Shown piece after piece: positions 50,725 through 59,713 of a stretch of 64,000 nucleotides of DNA; position 1 is the first letter of the stretch, and the number at the start of each line of letters is the position of its first letter. Under the pieces are notes generated by a model. The model saw nothing but the letters and a program-made list of their open reading frames with translations, ran no database searches and was not told the DNA's origin. The position numbers and the translations under genes were made by a program. Origin of the DNA: Deltaproteobacteria bacterium (GTDB lineage: Bacteria > Desulfobacterota > Desulfarculia > Desulfarculales > Desulfarculaceae); contig JAHLLK010000002.1 in assembly GCA_020444165.1 (NCBI GenBank), forward strand, positions 62,001 to 126,000. The letters are read 5' to 3'.

Positions 50725-53571
50725 ATGAAACACATCCGCCTGCCCCAGTCTACGCATCGCTCCAATCTAATTCCATATCTCTTCACCTTCTGTTTGCTGC
50801 TGGTCTTTCTCATCCTGCTGGCCCTGCCGGCCGGCGCGCAGAACAGCCGGGTGTCCGTGCGGGATATCCAGAACGCGCAGCGCCAGGCCAGCCAGGCGCA
50901 CCGGGCCGCCGACTACACCCAAGAGGTGAAGCTGCGGCAACAGATCTACGACTGGAGCCGCCAGTTGTTCGGCGCGCGGCACGTGCAGACCGCGGCCGCC
51001 GCCTTTGAGCTGGGCAAGGCCCAGATGACCCTGGGCAACTTCGGGCCGGTGGAGCCCCTCTTTCTGGAGGCGCTGGCCATTTTTGAGGCCCAGCGCATCC
51101 GCAACGACCCCAACGTGGCCACCATCCTGAATTCCCTGGCCACCTACTACACCCGCATGGGCCAGATGGCCGAGGCCATGGAGGCCTATGATGCGTGCGT
51201 GCAGATTTTGAGTGCGCGGCGCAGCGTCCTGGGTCTGTCCACGGTGCACTACAACCAGGCCACGCTGTACCGGCTCCAGGGGCTGGCCCTCCGGGAGTAT
51301 GCCCAGCGGGTGCCCGAGGCGGGGGAGCGCCGCAAGATCGAGGCGGAAGCCCAGGGCTGGTTTGTGGCCGCCCAAAAATTGTTGCAGCAGGATCTGGACC
51401 TCTTGAGCCGCCTGCGGCTGCCGGCCAAGGACACCCGCCGGCACAATCGCGAGAGCACCTTGGGCGAGGTGGAGCTGGACCTGGGCGATTTTCCGGCGGC
51501 CGACCGCCTCTTTGTCAGCGCCAACGAATTCTGGGCCCGCAACTATGGCCGGGACACCCACGGCCGCGATCTGCTGAACCTGGGCCTCTCCCGGCTGGCC
51601 CTGGGGCAGTATGCCCAGGCGTTGGACCTTTTCCAGCGCGGCTCCGCCTGGGCCGCGAAATCCCTGGGCCAGGACAACCCCACCTATCCCACCACCCTGG
51701 CCCTGCAGGCCCGGGCCCTGGCCCATTTGGGACGTTTCGCGGAGGCCGCCGCCCTGATGGACCGCTGCCAGCGCCAGGAGCGGCACTATGAGCTGCGGGT
51801 CTTCCCCGCCCTGTCCCAGACCGAACAGCTTTCCTATTTGTTCCGGCCCGGTTACCTGGAAGGGCGCAACCTGGACCTGGCCCTGGCTCTCGGGGCGGCG
51901 GGCCGCCGGGACCCCGCTCTGGCCGAGCGCTCGGCCGAGTGGCTCCTTAACGGCAAGGCCATGGTGCACGAGCTGTTGGCCGAACGGGCCCTGGCCGCCC
52001 GCAACCATCCGGGCCAGGCGGCCACGGAGCTGCTAAAGGCCCAGTCCATGGAGGCCAATCTGCTCACCCAGCTCGATTCGGCGCCCGAGGGCTCCGCCGC
52101 CGCCAAGCAGGCCGTGCGGGAGTTGTCCCAATGGGTGCGCCGGGAAGCCAGCCTGGCCAAGCAGTTTGGCCGCGGCCAGGGCGCGGGGCAGAGCCCGGCC
52201 TGGATCTCCCTGGCGGCGGTGCGCCAGAAGATCCCCGCCGACGCGCTCTTGGTGGAGCTGGCCCGCTTCCAGGCCCCGACCGTTGGGGCCAAGGGGCGCG
52301 AGGCCATCAGCGGCAGTCCCCGCTATGCCGCCTGGCTCATCCCGCCGGCCGGCCAGGGCCAGGTGACCGTGATCGACCTGGGCGAGGCGGCGCCCCTGGA
52401 GCAGGCCATCAAGGAGTTCCGCGCGACCATGGACCGGGACGTGCGCAAAATCCGCGCCGATATCATCAACCAGGCCAACCAGGAACTGACGGCTTATGCC
52501 CAGAGCCACCAATTGAAATCATCTGATGAAGCTTACAAAAAGCGGCGATACCAAATCTCCCAGGCCGCGTTTCGGAAGATCAAGGATACTTTCCAGGCCC
52601 AGGCGCCCCGCCTGTTGCAGGCCTACCGCCAGCATGCCGCGCCGTGCGCCAAACTGCTCTTGGCTCCCCTGGCCGGCCGCCTGACCCAGGCCAAGGAGAT
52701 CCTGCTCAGCCCGGACGCTCACACCTGGCTGCCGCCCTGGGGCGCTCTGCCTTGGCCGGGCAGTGATGAATTGCTGCTCCAGCGCGCTACCCTGACCTAT
52801 CTGGTCAGCGGGCGGGACCTGCTCACCCTCCGCCGCCAGGAGGCGCCGGCCGCGGCCCCCCTGGAAATCGGGGACGTGGATTACAACGCCGGGGTGCGCA
52901 GCCGGGCCGAGCTGGTCAAATATCCGGCCGCGCACCTGGCCTGGTCGCTGGTTGAGATCAAGGGTATCGAGCCCCCCCTGGGGGTGTACGCTAATATGAA
53001 ACCAGTGGTTCTGCGAGGAAGCCAGGCCACGGAAGGCAGGCTCAAAGCGGCCAAGAACCCCAAGGTCCTATTCATGAGCACCCACGGGGTGTTCAGCAAC
53101 GTGAATGAAAACACCTTCCGCCCGGGGCAACGGGGCCTGCTCCTGGAAAACCCCCTGCTGCGGAGCGAACTGCTCCTGGCCGGGGCCAACCGCCGCTACG
53201 CGGCCGGGGATCAGGGGGAGGACGGCCGGCTCTACGGCATCGAGGTGGAGTCCCTGGATCTGCGCGCCACCGACCTGGTGGTGCTGAGCGCCTGCCAGAC
53301 CGCCTTGGGCGACGTGCACGCCGGGCAGGGGGCCGCCGGTCTGCGCCAGGCGTTCCAGTTGGCGGGTGCGAAATCCGTGGTGGCCACCTTGTGGTCCGTG
53401 GACGACGAGGCCACCACCTTGTTGACCATCGCCTTCTTCAAAAACCTGGCCGCGGGCAAACCCAAGGCCGAGGCCCTGCGCCAGGCGGAGTTAGAGCTGT
53501 TCCGGCAAGGGGCCTGGGCGCATCCTTACTTTTGGGCCGCTTTCACCATCACCGAGAACGGGGAACTCTGA
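50725..53571 (+). CDS. Exported TPR-CHAT (caspase-like) protein
   Basis: 948 residues. Signal peptide about residues 1-38 (YLFTFCLLLVFLILLALPAG, cut after GAQ). Residues 45-420 are TPR-like repeats. The C-terminal CHAT domain (about 650-945) has the separase/caspase-type dyad: His787 in FMSTHGVF and Cys857 in LVVLSACQTALGD, followed by GLRQAFQLAGAKSVVATLWS and HPYFWAAFTITE. CHAT proteins act as proteases in programmed death or defence, or in secretion; an exported form suggests an envelope role. Ribosome site is weak (CCGGAGC). No gasdermin or Craspase-like partner is next to it. Confidence 0.88.
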   Translation: MKHIRLPQSTHRSNLIPYLFTFCLLLVFLILLALPAGAQNSRVSVRDIQNAQRQASQAHRAADYTQEVKLRQQIYDWSRQLFGARHVQTAAAAFELGKAQMTLGNFGPVEPLFLEALAIFEAQRIRNDPNVATILNSLATYYTRMGQMAEAMEAYDACVQILSARRSVLGLSTVHYNQATLYRLQGLALREYAQRVPEAGERRKIEAEAQGWFVAAQKLLQQDLDLLSRLRLPAKDTRRHNRESTLGEVELDLGDFPAADRLFVSANEFWARNYGRDTHGRDLLNLGLSRLALGQYAQALDLFQRGSAWAAKSLGQDNPTYPTTLALQARALAHLGRFAEAAALMDRCQRQERHYELRVFPALSQTEQLSYLFRPGYLEGRNLDLALALGAAGRRDPALAERSAEWLLNGKAMVHELLAERALAARNHPGQAATELLKAQSMEANLLTQLDSAPEGSAAAKQAVRELSQWVRREASLAKQFGRGQGAGQSPAWISLAAVRQKIPADALLVELARFQAPTVGAKGREAISGSPRYAAWLIPPAGQGQVTVIDLGEAAPLEQAIKEFRATMDRDVRKIRADIINQANQELTAYAQSHQLKSSDEAYKKRRYQISQAAFRKIKDTFQAQAPRLLQAYRQHAAPCAKLLLAPLAGRLTQAKEILLSPDAHTWLPPWGALPWPGSDELLLQRATLTYLVSGRDLLTLRRQEAPAAAPLEIGDVDYNAGVRSRAELVKYPAAHLAWSLVEIKGIEPPLGVYANMKPVVLRGSQATEGRLKAAKNPKVLFMSTHGVFSNVNENTFRPGQRGLLLENPLLRSELLLAGANRRYAAGDQGEDGRLYGIEVESLDLRATDLVVLSACQTALGDVHAGQGAAGLRQAFQLAGAKSVVATLWSVDDEATTLLTIAFFKNLAAGKPKAEALRQAELELFRQGAWAHPYFWAAFTITENGEL

Positions 53572-53673
53572 GGCGAAGTGGCGTGGCTGTCCGTCTCCCC
53601 CCAGCCTGCGGCGGGCGGCAGGCGGCGGGGGAGGGCCGGCCACTCCTCCCTTATCCCGTTCCTCGGTTTCTGC

Positions 53674-53702
53674 TTGACAATAGTTTGACGTCAAACTAAT
53701 CT
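53674..53702 (+). promoter_or_regulatory. marR promoter with operator in the spacer
   Basis: TTGACA (53674-53679) and TAATCT (53697-53702) are 17 bases apart, and the perfect palindrome TAGTTTGACGTCAAACTA (53681-53698) fills the spacer. Binding there would block polymerase, as expected for autorepression by the MarR protein encoded 28 bases downstream. Confidence 0.8.
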
Positions 53703-53729
53703 GCGATCAGTCATGCGCAAGAGGCAGCT

Positions 53730-54161
53730 TTGGAACATCATCCCTATAACCTCATATCCCTGGCGGCCCGGGTGCGGGAAAAAGCCAACCAGTGGCTTAT
53801 GAGCCGCTTGGAGCAGGAGGGGATAACCGGTTTGGCGCCCTCCCATGGAGATCTCTTGGTGGCCCTTTTCAAAAATGAGCGCTTGACCATGGGGGATTTG
53901 GCCGTATTGATCGACCGCGACAAGTCCACGGTCACCGCGTTGGTGGACAAGCTGACCCGTTTGGGGCTGGTGGATCGGGAAAGGGATTCCGCGGACGGCC
54001 GGATCGTTTGGGTCCAGGCCACTCCGCAAGCCAAAGCGCTCATTCCGGCCTTCCAGGCCCTGGGCCGGGATTTTTGGGAGGTGGTCTACCGGGGCTTCAC
54101 CCCGGAGGAGCGAAACACTCTGGCCTCCCTGCTGGGCCGGGTGAATGAAAACCTGCGGTAA
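53730..54161 (+). CDS. MarR family transcriptional regulator
   Basis: 143 residues from a TTG start with AAGAGGC upstream. The winged helix is clear: SHGDLLVALFKNERLTMGDL, then the recognition helix RDKSTVTALVDKLTRLGLVD and the wing RERDSADGRIVWVQATPQ. MarR proteins are dimers that sense phenolic or oxidised ligands. It is flanked by two copies of the same TTTGACGTCAAA palindrome, one in its own promoter and one before the next gene, so it probably represses itself and that gene. Confidence 0.93.
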   Translation: MEHHPYNLISLAARVREKANQWLMSRLEQEGITGLAPSHGDLLVALFKNERLTMGDLAVLIDRDKSTVTALVDKLTRLGLVDRERDSADGRIVWVQATPQAKALIPAFQALGRDFWEVVYRGFTPEERNTLASLLGRVNENLR

Positions 54162-54178
54162 TTTTTTTTGCGGAATTA

Positions 54179-54192
54179 GTTTGACGTCAAAC
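54179..54192. promoter_or_regulatory. Second MarR operator
   Basis: GTTTGACGTCAAAC, a perfect palindrome identical to the core of the site at 53681-53698, located 39 bases before the DUF6125 gene. Confidence 0.8.
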
Positions 54193-54230
54193 AATAACGT
54201 GAACCGGCCGCTGGGTCTGGGAGGTGAACC

Positions 54231-54734
54231 ATGCGGGAGCTGGCGAAAAATGAACTGGGTGAGCTGTTGCACAAGAATTGGATGACCCACGATGGCATGT
54301 GGTTTTTACACTGCTTGGCGGAGTGCGGTATCGAGAAAACCAACCGGGTGAACCGGGCCGCCATCCGCTCCATGGCCGCCTTTGAAATACCGCGCTGCCT
54401 GGAAGCTTTGGGGTTGGAGCCCCCCCGTTCCCTGGACGAGGTAGCGGATGTTATCAATGGTATCTTCAGTGTGCTAAAAGCTGATTTTATGGATTTTTCC
54501 TGCGAGTTCCTGGAAAAGGACAAGTTGGTTTTTCACATGGGCCGCTGTTTCGCCCACGAAGGCGTCAAGCGCATGGGCGTCCTGGAGCAGTATGAATGCG
54601 GCATCTACGAACGCATGGAGGCCTGGTTTCGGGGGTTGGGGCTGGAGTTCCAGGCGGAGCCTCGGATTACCAACTGCTTGAAGCTTGAAGGGCAGGACTG
54701 CCGCCGGGTGTATCGCCTGGCCTTGGCCTCGTAG
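54231..54734 (+). CDS. DUF6125 / ATC-hydrolase-like protein
   Basis: 167 residues behind GGGAGGTGAACC. The family start is plain: LLHKNWMTHDGMWFLHCLAE, then CGIEKTNRVNRAAIRSMAAF, then MDFSCEFLEKDKLVFHMGRC and LEQYECGIYERMEAWFRGLG. Conserved cysteines (MGRC, YECG, NCLK) fit the L-2-amino-thiazoline-4-carboxylate hydrolase-like fold; the real substrate is unknown. The MarR-type operator upstream makes it the likely target of the adjacent regulator. Confidence 0.8.
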   Translation: MRELAKNELGELLHKNWMTHDGMWFLHCLAECGIEKTNRVNRAAIRSMAAFEIPRCLEALGLEPPRSLDEVADVINGIFSVLKADFMDFSCEFLEKDKLVFHMGRCFAHEGVKRMGVLEQYECGIYERMEAWFRGLGLEFQAEPRITNCLKLEGQDCRRVYRLALAS

Positions 54735-54829
54735 GGACCGGATGAACCTTTCCTTCTCTCCGGCGCGACCGGTCGCGGAAGCTCAAAAAGTGGAGGGAAG
54801 GTCCGGGGCAAAAGGGGCCATCCCCTCAT

Positions 54830-55077
54830 GAGAGCATTGCACGGGGGCGTCCTGCCCCATGCAATGTCGGCTTGGCAAAAACGTGACTCCACCCAGCAAG
54901 CAGAGCTTGCCGGGGGTCCGGGTTTTGCCAAGCCTCACAAATTGCAAGCTTTTTTAAGCTTGCAATTTGGCGGGCCATCCTTGGCCCGCATCGGCCATTG
55001 CCTGCCGTAATCATGTTTCACAGCCCTTTTTGACATAATATCAACACGTTTTATGTGTTTCACCATGCAATGGCCTC
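54830..55077 (+). repeat. Multi-hairpin element, copy B2 (248 bp)
   Basis: Nearly identical to B1 at 13.0 kb over its whole length, including the AT-rich tail with TTTTTGACATAATATC and the end CCATGCAATGGCCTC. Differences are a few single bases and small indels (for example one extra G in H1, one C fewer in the H2 loop). It lies between convergent genes. Confidence 0.9.
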
Positions 55078-55164
55078 CTCATACCATTATCGAACACCTT
55101 TGGAACAATGAGCGGCGAGGCATCACGGGCAGGCCGAAGCCGGTCAGTCGCGGGGCGGAACCCT

Positions 55165-56820
55165 TCAAACGCGGTTTTTCTCCCCGTCCAGCACTTCGCG
55201 TATGGTGCGGAGCAGGGTGGAGCGTTTGTAGGGTTTTTCCAGATAGCCGGCCGCGCCCGCGGTGCTGATGTCCCGTACGGCAAGGTCACGCAGATACCCG
55301 CTGGCGATGACCACCGCGGCATCGGGGCGGATTTGCCGGATTTCCCGCAGGCACTGGCTCCCTCCCATGCCCGGCATGTTGAGGTCCAGGACCACCAGGT
55401 CGATCGTGGCGCTCTGCTCCTGGTAAAGATGCAGGGCCTCTTCGCCATGGCGGGCGGTGAGCACGCGATAGCCCTGGGTTTCCAAAAAACGGGTGGCTAT
55501 CTCCAGCAGGAATTGCTCGTCATCGACCAGCAGGATGGTCTCGCTGCCCCGGGGGAAGCTTTCAACCTCGCGCTTTTGCTCTGGGCCCATGGTTTCCCCG
55601 CTGGGCAGGGTGGGCAGATATATTTTGAAGCTGGTGCCTTGCCCCGGTTGGCTGTAGCAGATGATGTGGCCGCCATGGCCCTTGATGATGCCAAAAACCG
55701 AGGCCAAGCCCAGGCCGGTGCCTTCGCCCAGCGACTTGGTGGTGAAAAATGGCTCGAAGATATGGGCCAGGGTGTCGCGGTCCATACCCTGCCCGGTGTC
55801 GGTGACGGTGAGGCGCACGTAATCTCCGGGGGCCAGTTCCAGATGGGTGCTGGCGTATTCCTCTTCCAGGGTCACATTCTCCGTCTGGAGGATCAGCTTG
55901 CCGCCGCCGGGCATGGCGTCTTTGGCATTGGTGGCCAAGTTGAGCAGCACCTGGTCAATCTGGTTGGCATCGCCATTGACCAAGCGCAGGCCGGGCGCGA
56001 GATGGAGCTTCAGCGAGATCATTCTGGGGATGCTGCGCTCCACCAGGCTGATCACGTCGTGGATCACCTTGTTCAGGTTCAAGGGGGATAATTGGGGCTC
56101 GTTTTTGCGGCTGAAGGCCAGTATCTGCTTGATCAGGTCTTGGGCCTGGGTGGTGAACTTTATGATCTGCTCCAGCTCGCGGGGGCTGGCTTGGCCCTGC
56201 CGGACCGAGGCCAGGGCCAACTCGGAATAGCCCAGGATGCCGGAGAGAATATTGTTGAAGTCGTGGACGATTCCTCCGGCCAAGGTGCCGAGGGCTTCCA
56301 TCTTTTGGGCTTGGGCCAATTGAGTTTGCAGCAGCCTTTTTTCCTCCTCCTCCTGCCTTCTTTGACTGATGTCCCGGCCCACGAACATCAGGTATTCCCG
56401 GGTGGCGAACTCTACCAACTTGGCCGTGAACTCGATGGGAGTGCGGGGATTTTCCTGGCGATTAAAGTAACAAATACCTTCAAAAATAGGCGCAGCAGAC
56501 TTTCTGGCTTCGTCCCGCAGTTGTTCAAAGGAAAACGGCAAATTCAAATCGATAAGCTCAGACATTTTCAAGTTGCTCAGTTGGGCGTCGATCTGGCCCA
56601 AGAGCCTAGCGGCAGTCTGGTTGGCGTCTACCACTTCGGTGGTGGACGCATCCATTAAAATGATGATGTCGTTGCTCTGATCCAGCAGGGCGCGGAAGCG
56701 TTCCAGTTCGTTGAGCCTTATCCTGAGCTCGGGATAATAGCTCTTCCGCAGTGACTTTTCACCCAGGCCGATGAGTTGCTGGAGAAGCTCCTTGGGCTGG
56801 TTGGGGTTGTCAGAGCGCAT
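55165..56820 (-). CDS. Hybrid histidine kinase (PAS - HisKA - ATPase - receiver), partner of ErcA
   Basis: 551 residues, no membrane helix. PAS domain about 35-160 ([20 protein letters not shown]), HisKA with [20 protein letters not shown], ATPase [14 protein letters not shown] and [20 protein letters not shown], receiver [16 protein letters not shown] with phospho-acceptor in [13 protein letters not shown]. Its kinase core is close to that of the giant kinase at 25.9-30.2 kb. The start overlaps the end of the ercA-like gene by 11 bases, so the two are co-translated; the pair recalls ercA and its neighbouring sensor kinases in Pseudomonas ethanol metabolism. Confidence 0.9.
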   Translation of the reverse strand: MRSDNPNQPKELLQQLIGLGEKSLRKSYYPELRIRLNELERFRALLDQSNDIIILMDASTTEVVDANQTAARLLGQIDAQLSNLKMSELIDLNLPFSFEQLRDEARKSAAPIFEGICYFNRQENPRTPIEFTAKLVEFATREYLMFVGRDISQRRQEEEEKRLLQTQLAQAQKMEALGTLAGGIVHDFNNILSGILGYSELALASVRQGQASPRELEQIIKFTTQAQDLIKQILAFSRKNEPQLSPLNLNKVIHDVISLVERSIPRMISLKLHLAPGLRLVNGDANQIDQVLLNLATNAKDAMPGGGKLILQTENVTLEEEYASTHLELAPGDYVRLTVTDTGQGMDRDTLAHIFEPFFTTKSLGEGTGLGLASVFGIIKGHGGHIICYSQPGQGTSFKIYLPTLPSGETMGPEQKREVESFPRGSETILLVDDEQFLLEIATRFLETQGYRVLTARHGEEALHLYQEQSATIDLVVLDLNMPGMGGSQCLREIRQIRPDAAVVIASGYLRDLAVRDISTAGAAGYLEKPYKRSTLLRTIREVLDGEKNRV

Positions 56821-57976
56821 TTTGGTAAATACCCACCACGTCGGCGTGCTGGGCTGGCCGGGGATTGGTCACCAGGCAAACGTCGGCGCAGGCCATTTCC
56901 GCCAAGGTGCCCAAATTCTGGGGTCCCACGCCCAATTGGCGCAAGGTCCGCGTGACGCCGCACGCTTCGCGCAGGTTTCGCAGGCGGGCCACCAGGGCTG
57001 CCAGCAATTCGTCATCCAGGAGGCCCTGCACCTCGACTCCCAAGGCGGCCGCCACCTGGCGGTAGCGCGGCCGGGCGGCCGGGAAGTTGTAGGCGACCAC
57101 GTGCTCCAACAAGATGGCGTTGCACTCGCCATGGGGCAGGTCCAGAAAGCCGCCCAGGCTGTGGGCCAGGGCGTGCACGGCCCCCAATATGGCGTTGGAA
57201 AAAGCCAGGCCCGCTTCCAGGCTGGCCAGCATCATCCTGCCCCGGTGCCGCTTGTCGCGCGGATTCTGCACGGTTTGCACCAAATTCTGCGAGATCAGCC
57301 GGATCGCTTCCAGGGCGTGCAAGTCCGTAAGAGGTGAATTGGCTGTGGAAACATAGGCTTCCACCGCATGGGTCAGTGCGTCCAGTCCCGTGCAGGCGGT
57401 GAGGTACGGGTCCATGGTGGTGGTGGTCAGGGAATCTATGAGGGCCACGTCGGGCACCACCGCCTTGCTGACAATGGCGATCTTCACTTCCTTTGCCAGG
57501 TTGGAGATGATGCAGAACTGGGAGACATCGGCCGAGCTGCCCGCCGTGGTGGGCAGGCAGATGAGGGGCGGGATGGGCACCTCCACCTTGTCCGCCCCCT
57601 CGTAATCCAGGATATGCCCGCCGTTGGCCGCCACGATGCCGATGCCCTTGGCGCAATCCATGGGGCTGCCCCCGCCCACCGCCACAATGGCGTCACAGCC
57701 GGTTTGCTCGAACAGGCCGGTGCCGGCCATCACCTCGTCGGTGCGGGGATTGGGGCTCACGTCCGTGAAGAGAACCAGGGGCAGGCCGGCCTCTCGCAGG
57801 CTCTGGGCCACCAAACCGGTCCAGCCGGCCTGGGCCACGCCCTCGTCCGAGACCAGGAGGACCTTGCCGGCGCCCAGGTTGGCGGCGTATTGGCCCGCGA
57901 GGTCCAGCGCCCCAGCCCCGTAAACGATTTCCGGGGCCACGAATTTACGCAGGGCCAGGATATCGGATTCGACCAT
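56810..57976 (-). CDS. ercA: Iron-containing alcohol dehydrogenase, ErcA type
   Basis: 388 residues from ATG 57976. NAD site: AIVAVGGGSPMDCAKGIGIV. The group's start LRKFVAPEIVYGAGALDLAG, the middle PLICLPTTAGSSADVSQFCI and the metal ligands DALTHAVEAYVS, GAVHALAHSLGG and LPHGECNAILLEH are intact. ErcA proteins are alcohol-dehydrogenase-like and are encoded next to sensor kinases; a regulatory role was proposed in Pseudomonas. The metal ligands suggest it is still enzymatically competent. Confidence 0.88.
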   Translation of the reverse strand: MVESDILALRKFVAPEIVYGAGALDLAGQYAANLGAGKVLLVSDEGVAQAGWTGLVAQSLREAGLPLVLFTDVSPNPRTDEVMAGTGLFEQTGCDAIVAVGGGSPMDCAKGIGIVAANGGHILDYEGADKVEVPIPPLICLPTTAGSSADVSQFCIISNLAKEVKIAIVSKAVVPDVALIDSLTTTTMDPYLTACTGLDALTHAVEAYVSTANSPLTDLHALEAIRLISQNLVQTVQNPRDKRHRGRMMLASLEAGLAFSNAILGAVHALAHSLGGFLDLPHGECNAILLEHVVAYNFPAARPRYRQVAAALGVEVQGLLDDELLAALVARLRNLREACGVTRTLRQLGVGPQNLGTLAEMACADVCLVTNPRPAQHADVVGIYQNAL

Positions 57977-58612
57977 GCCGCACCCCGCTCGACAACTAAG
58001 ATGCCTAACACCTGGGGCAAACAAGCTTGGCAGGCTAGGAGGTATCCAGTCCGATCGCAATAAACGATAAGGAGATGGGCCTAACTAATACTTTACCAAA
58101 ATTACCCGGCCGGAGCCAAGCGTTTTCCCAGATCACAACTGGGGAATCACGAACCGGTCCGGCCAGATGAAAAAATGGTCCTGGCCCACAAAAGCCTTCC
58201 CAGCGCCGGGAGGGCCATACGTTTAACCATGAATCAAGATAAATGTTGATGTGGTTGGATTGTTTTGGGGTATGGGGACCGTTTGAAAGAAACAAATGAA
58301 CCTCAGATAAGCTTAACCATGGCTGGATCTTAAGGAACAATTCAGTGCGAATTAGCGCTGAGGATCAAGCCAAACCAAACGACAATTCCCGGCAAATTAC
58401 CTGGCTCAGGTGGTAAAAACAGCCGTAAAGCCGAGCTTGATTCCCCTGGATAAGTAACGCAGTAAGGTTTGCCTCTGCCGCTGTTGGCCACCTCTCCCAA
58501 CGCAACCAGGCAGCGGCGCACCAAAAAGACCGCCCGCCGGAGCATGAGTTCCCCAGGCGGGAAACCAGGGCAATAGCGGCTCCTCGGCGTTCCGGCCCCG
58601 CGCCGCCCCGCC
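57977..58612. other. Long intergenic region upstream of ercA
   Basis: 636 bases, less GC-rich than the neighbours. Short frames on the minus strand (58035-58340, 58342-58545) have no ribosome sites or familiar products. GGCAAA (58391-58396) and TTTGCC (58468-58473) are complementary ends of a possibly folded segment with inner CCT/AGG and GCTC/GAGC pairs. No tRNA or known riboswitch was recognised. Confidence 0.45.
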
Positions 58613-59701
58613 TCAGGCCCCTGGTGCCCAGGCCTGGGCCAAGGTGGGGTCCAGGGGCACGCCCCGGCTTTTGATCTCCTCGAACAAGCGCTCGCGCCCC
58701 GGCAGCCCGGTGAGCCACAGGTTCAGCTCCCGGCCCCCGGCCAGGACCAGGGTGAGGCCGAACTCCTTGCCGCCCAAGAGCAGGGCGGCCTGGGGCCGGT
58801 CCGAGAGAAGGATGAGAAGGCCCAGGACGATCTCCAGCCAGCGCGGCAGGCCCCACACCGCGGGTTTCACCAGGGTGATCTGGTCCCAAGGGACCTCGCG
58901 CACCCCCAGGAGGCTTCGTTTCATAAGGCTCTGGGGGGTGAGCTGGATCTCCAGGGCCTCGTAAAACGCGCCCGAAACCAGGGCCGCCCCGGGCAGGAGC
59001 GCCACCAGCACCCCCACGGCCAGGAAGATGGCCCCGGGGCTGGTGAGGCCCCAGGAAACCGGGCCATAGCTGGCCGCCAAATAGATCACCAGCGGCACGG
59101 CGAAGAAGAACCCGGCCAGGACCACGCCGAACAGATCGCCCACCATGACCTTGCCCCGGGTGTAGGCCAGGGCTCCGGGCGCCTTCTGGCGCCAGGGCAG
59201 GAAGAAATAGACCAGGAGCCCGGCCACGGCCAGGCCCAGGCCCAGGAGCCGGTTGGCGTCCCAGGTGAAGCCGCCGCCGGCCCCGCCGGGCCCCTCGGGG
59301 TAAAGGGAAAGGAAGGCCGGGCCGCCCGCGCCCTGCACCACCAGCTGCACCGGGTCTCGGGTCTGGGCCGCGATGGCGTCCAGGGGCTCGGCGTCCAGGG
59401 GCAGGCGCCGGGGTTGGCCGCTGGGCAGACCGGCCGCCAGGGTGTCCCAAGCCGCGCCCTGCACGAAGATCACCCGGTAGTCCCCTTGCTGTTGGGCCAG
59501 GAAGGTGGCCAGGGGCAGGAAGCTGTTGTCCCACACCTCGGCGTTGGTGTAGCGCGACCAGTAGTCGCCGGGCCAGTCGTGGCGCGCCACCTGCCAGAAG
59601 CCGGGCTCCGGGGCCAGGAACCGCCAGATCCCCCCCAAGAGCAGCACGAACAAGGCGGCCCGCCGCAACACCGGGGTTTGGGTCCAGATATTGTTACTCA
59701 T
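58613..59701 (-). CDS. Integral membrane protein of unknown function
   Basis: 362 residues from ATG 59701 (AAGGAGG). One N-terminal helix (RRAALFVLLLGGIWRFLAP), a soluble domain of about 120 residues outside, then three to four helices (LGLGLAVAGLLVYFFLPW, DLFGVVLAGFFFAVPLVIYL, GAIFLAVGVLVALLPGAALV) and a C-terminal beta-rich PH-like part (ALEIQLTPQSLMKRSLLGVR to LWLTGLPGRERLFEEI). No name. It follows the Asp-box protein by 12 bases. A diverged fragment of a paralogue lies at 50.3 kb. Confidence 0.72.
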   Translation of the reverse strand: MSNNIWTQTPVLRRAALFVLLLGGIWRFLAPEPGFWQVARHDWPGDYWSRYTNAEVWDNSFLPLATFLAQQQGDYRVIFVQGAAWDTLAAGLPSGQPRRLPLDAEPLDAIAAQTRDPVQLVVQGAGGPAFLSLYPEGPGGAGGGFTWDANRLLGLGLAVAGLLVYFFLPWRQKAPGALAYTRGKVMVGDLFGVVLAGFFFAVPLVIYLAASYGPVSWGLTSPGAIFLAVGVLVALLPGAALVSGAFYEALEIQLTPQSLMKRSLLGVREVPWDQITLVKPAVWGLPRWLEIVLGLLILLSDRPQAALLLGGKEFGLTLVLAGGRELNLWLTGLPGRERLFEEIKSRGVPLDPTLAQAWAPGA

Positions 59702-59713
59702 AGCGGGGCCTCC

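Noticed and set aside
58391..58473. Cyclic-di-GMP (GEMM) riboswitch on the minus strand
   Set aside because: GGCAAACC is present, but the GACGCAAAGC segment and the tetraloop of that class are missing.
58035..58545. Two short minus-strand frames upstream of ercA (101 and 67 codons)
   Set aside because: No ribosome site, no recognisable product, and unusual composition; left as intergenic.
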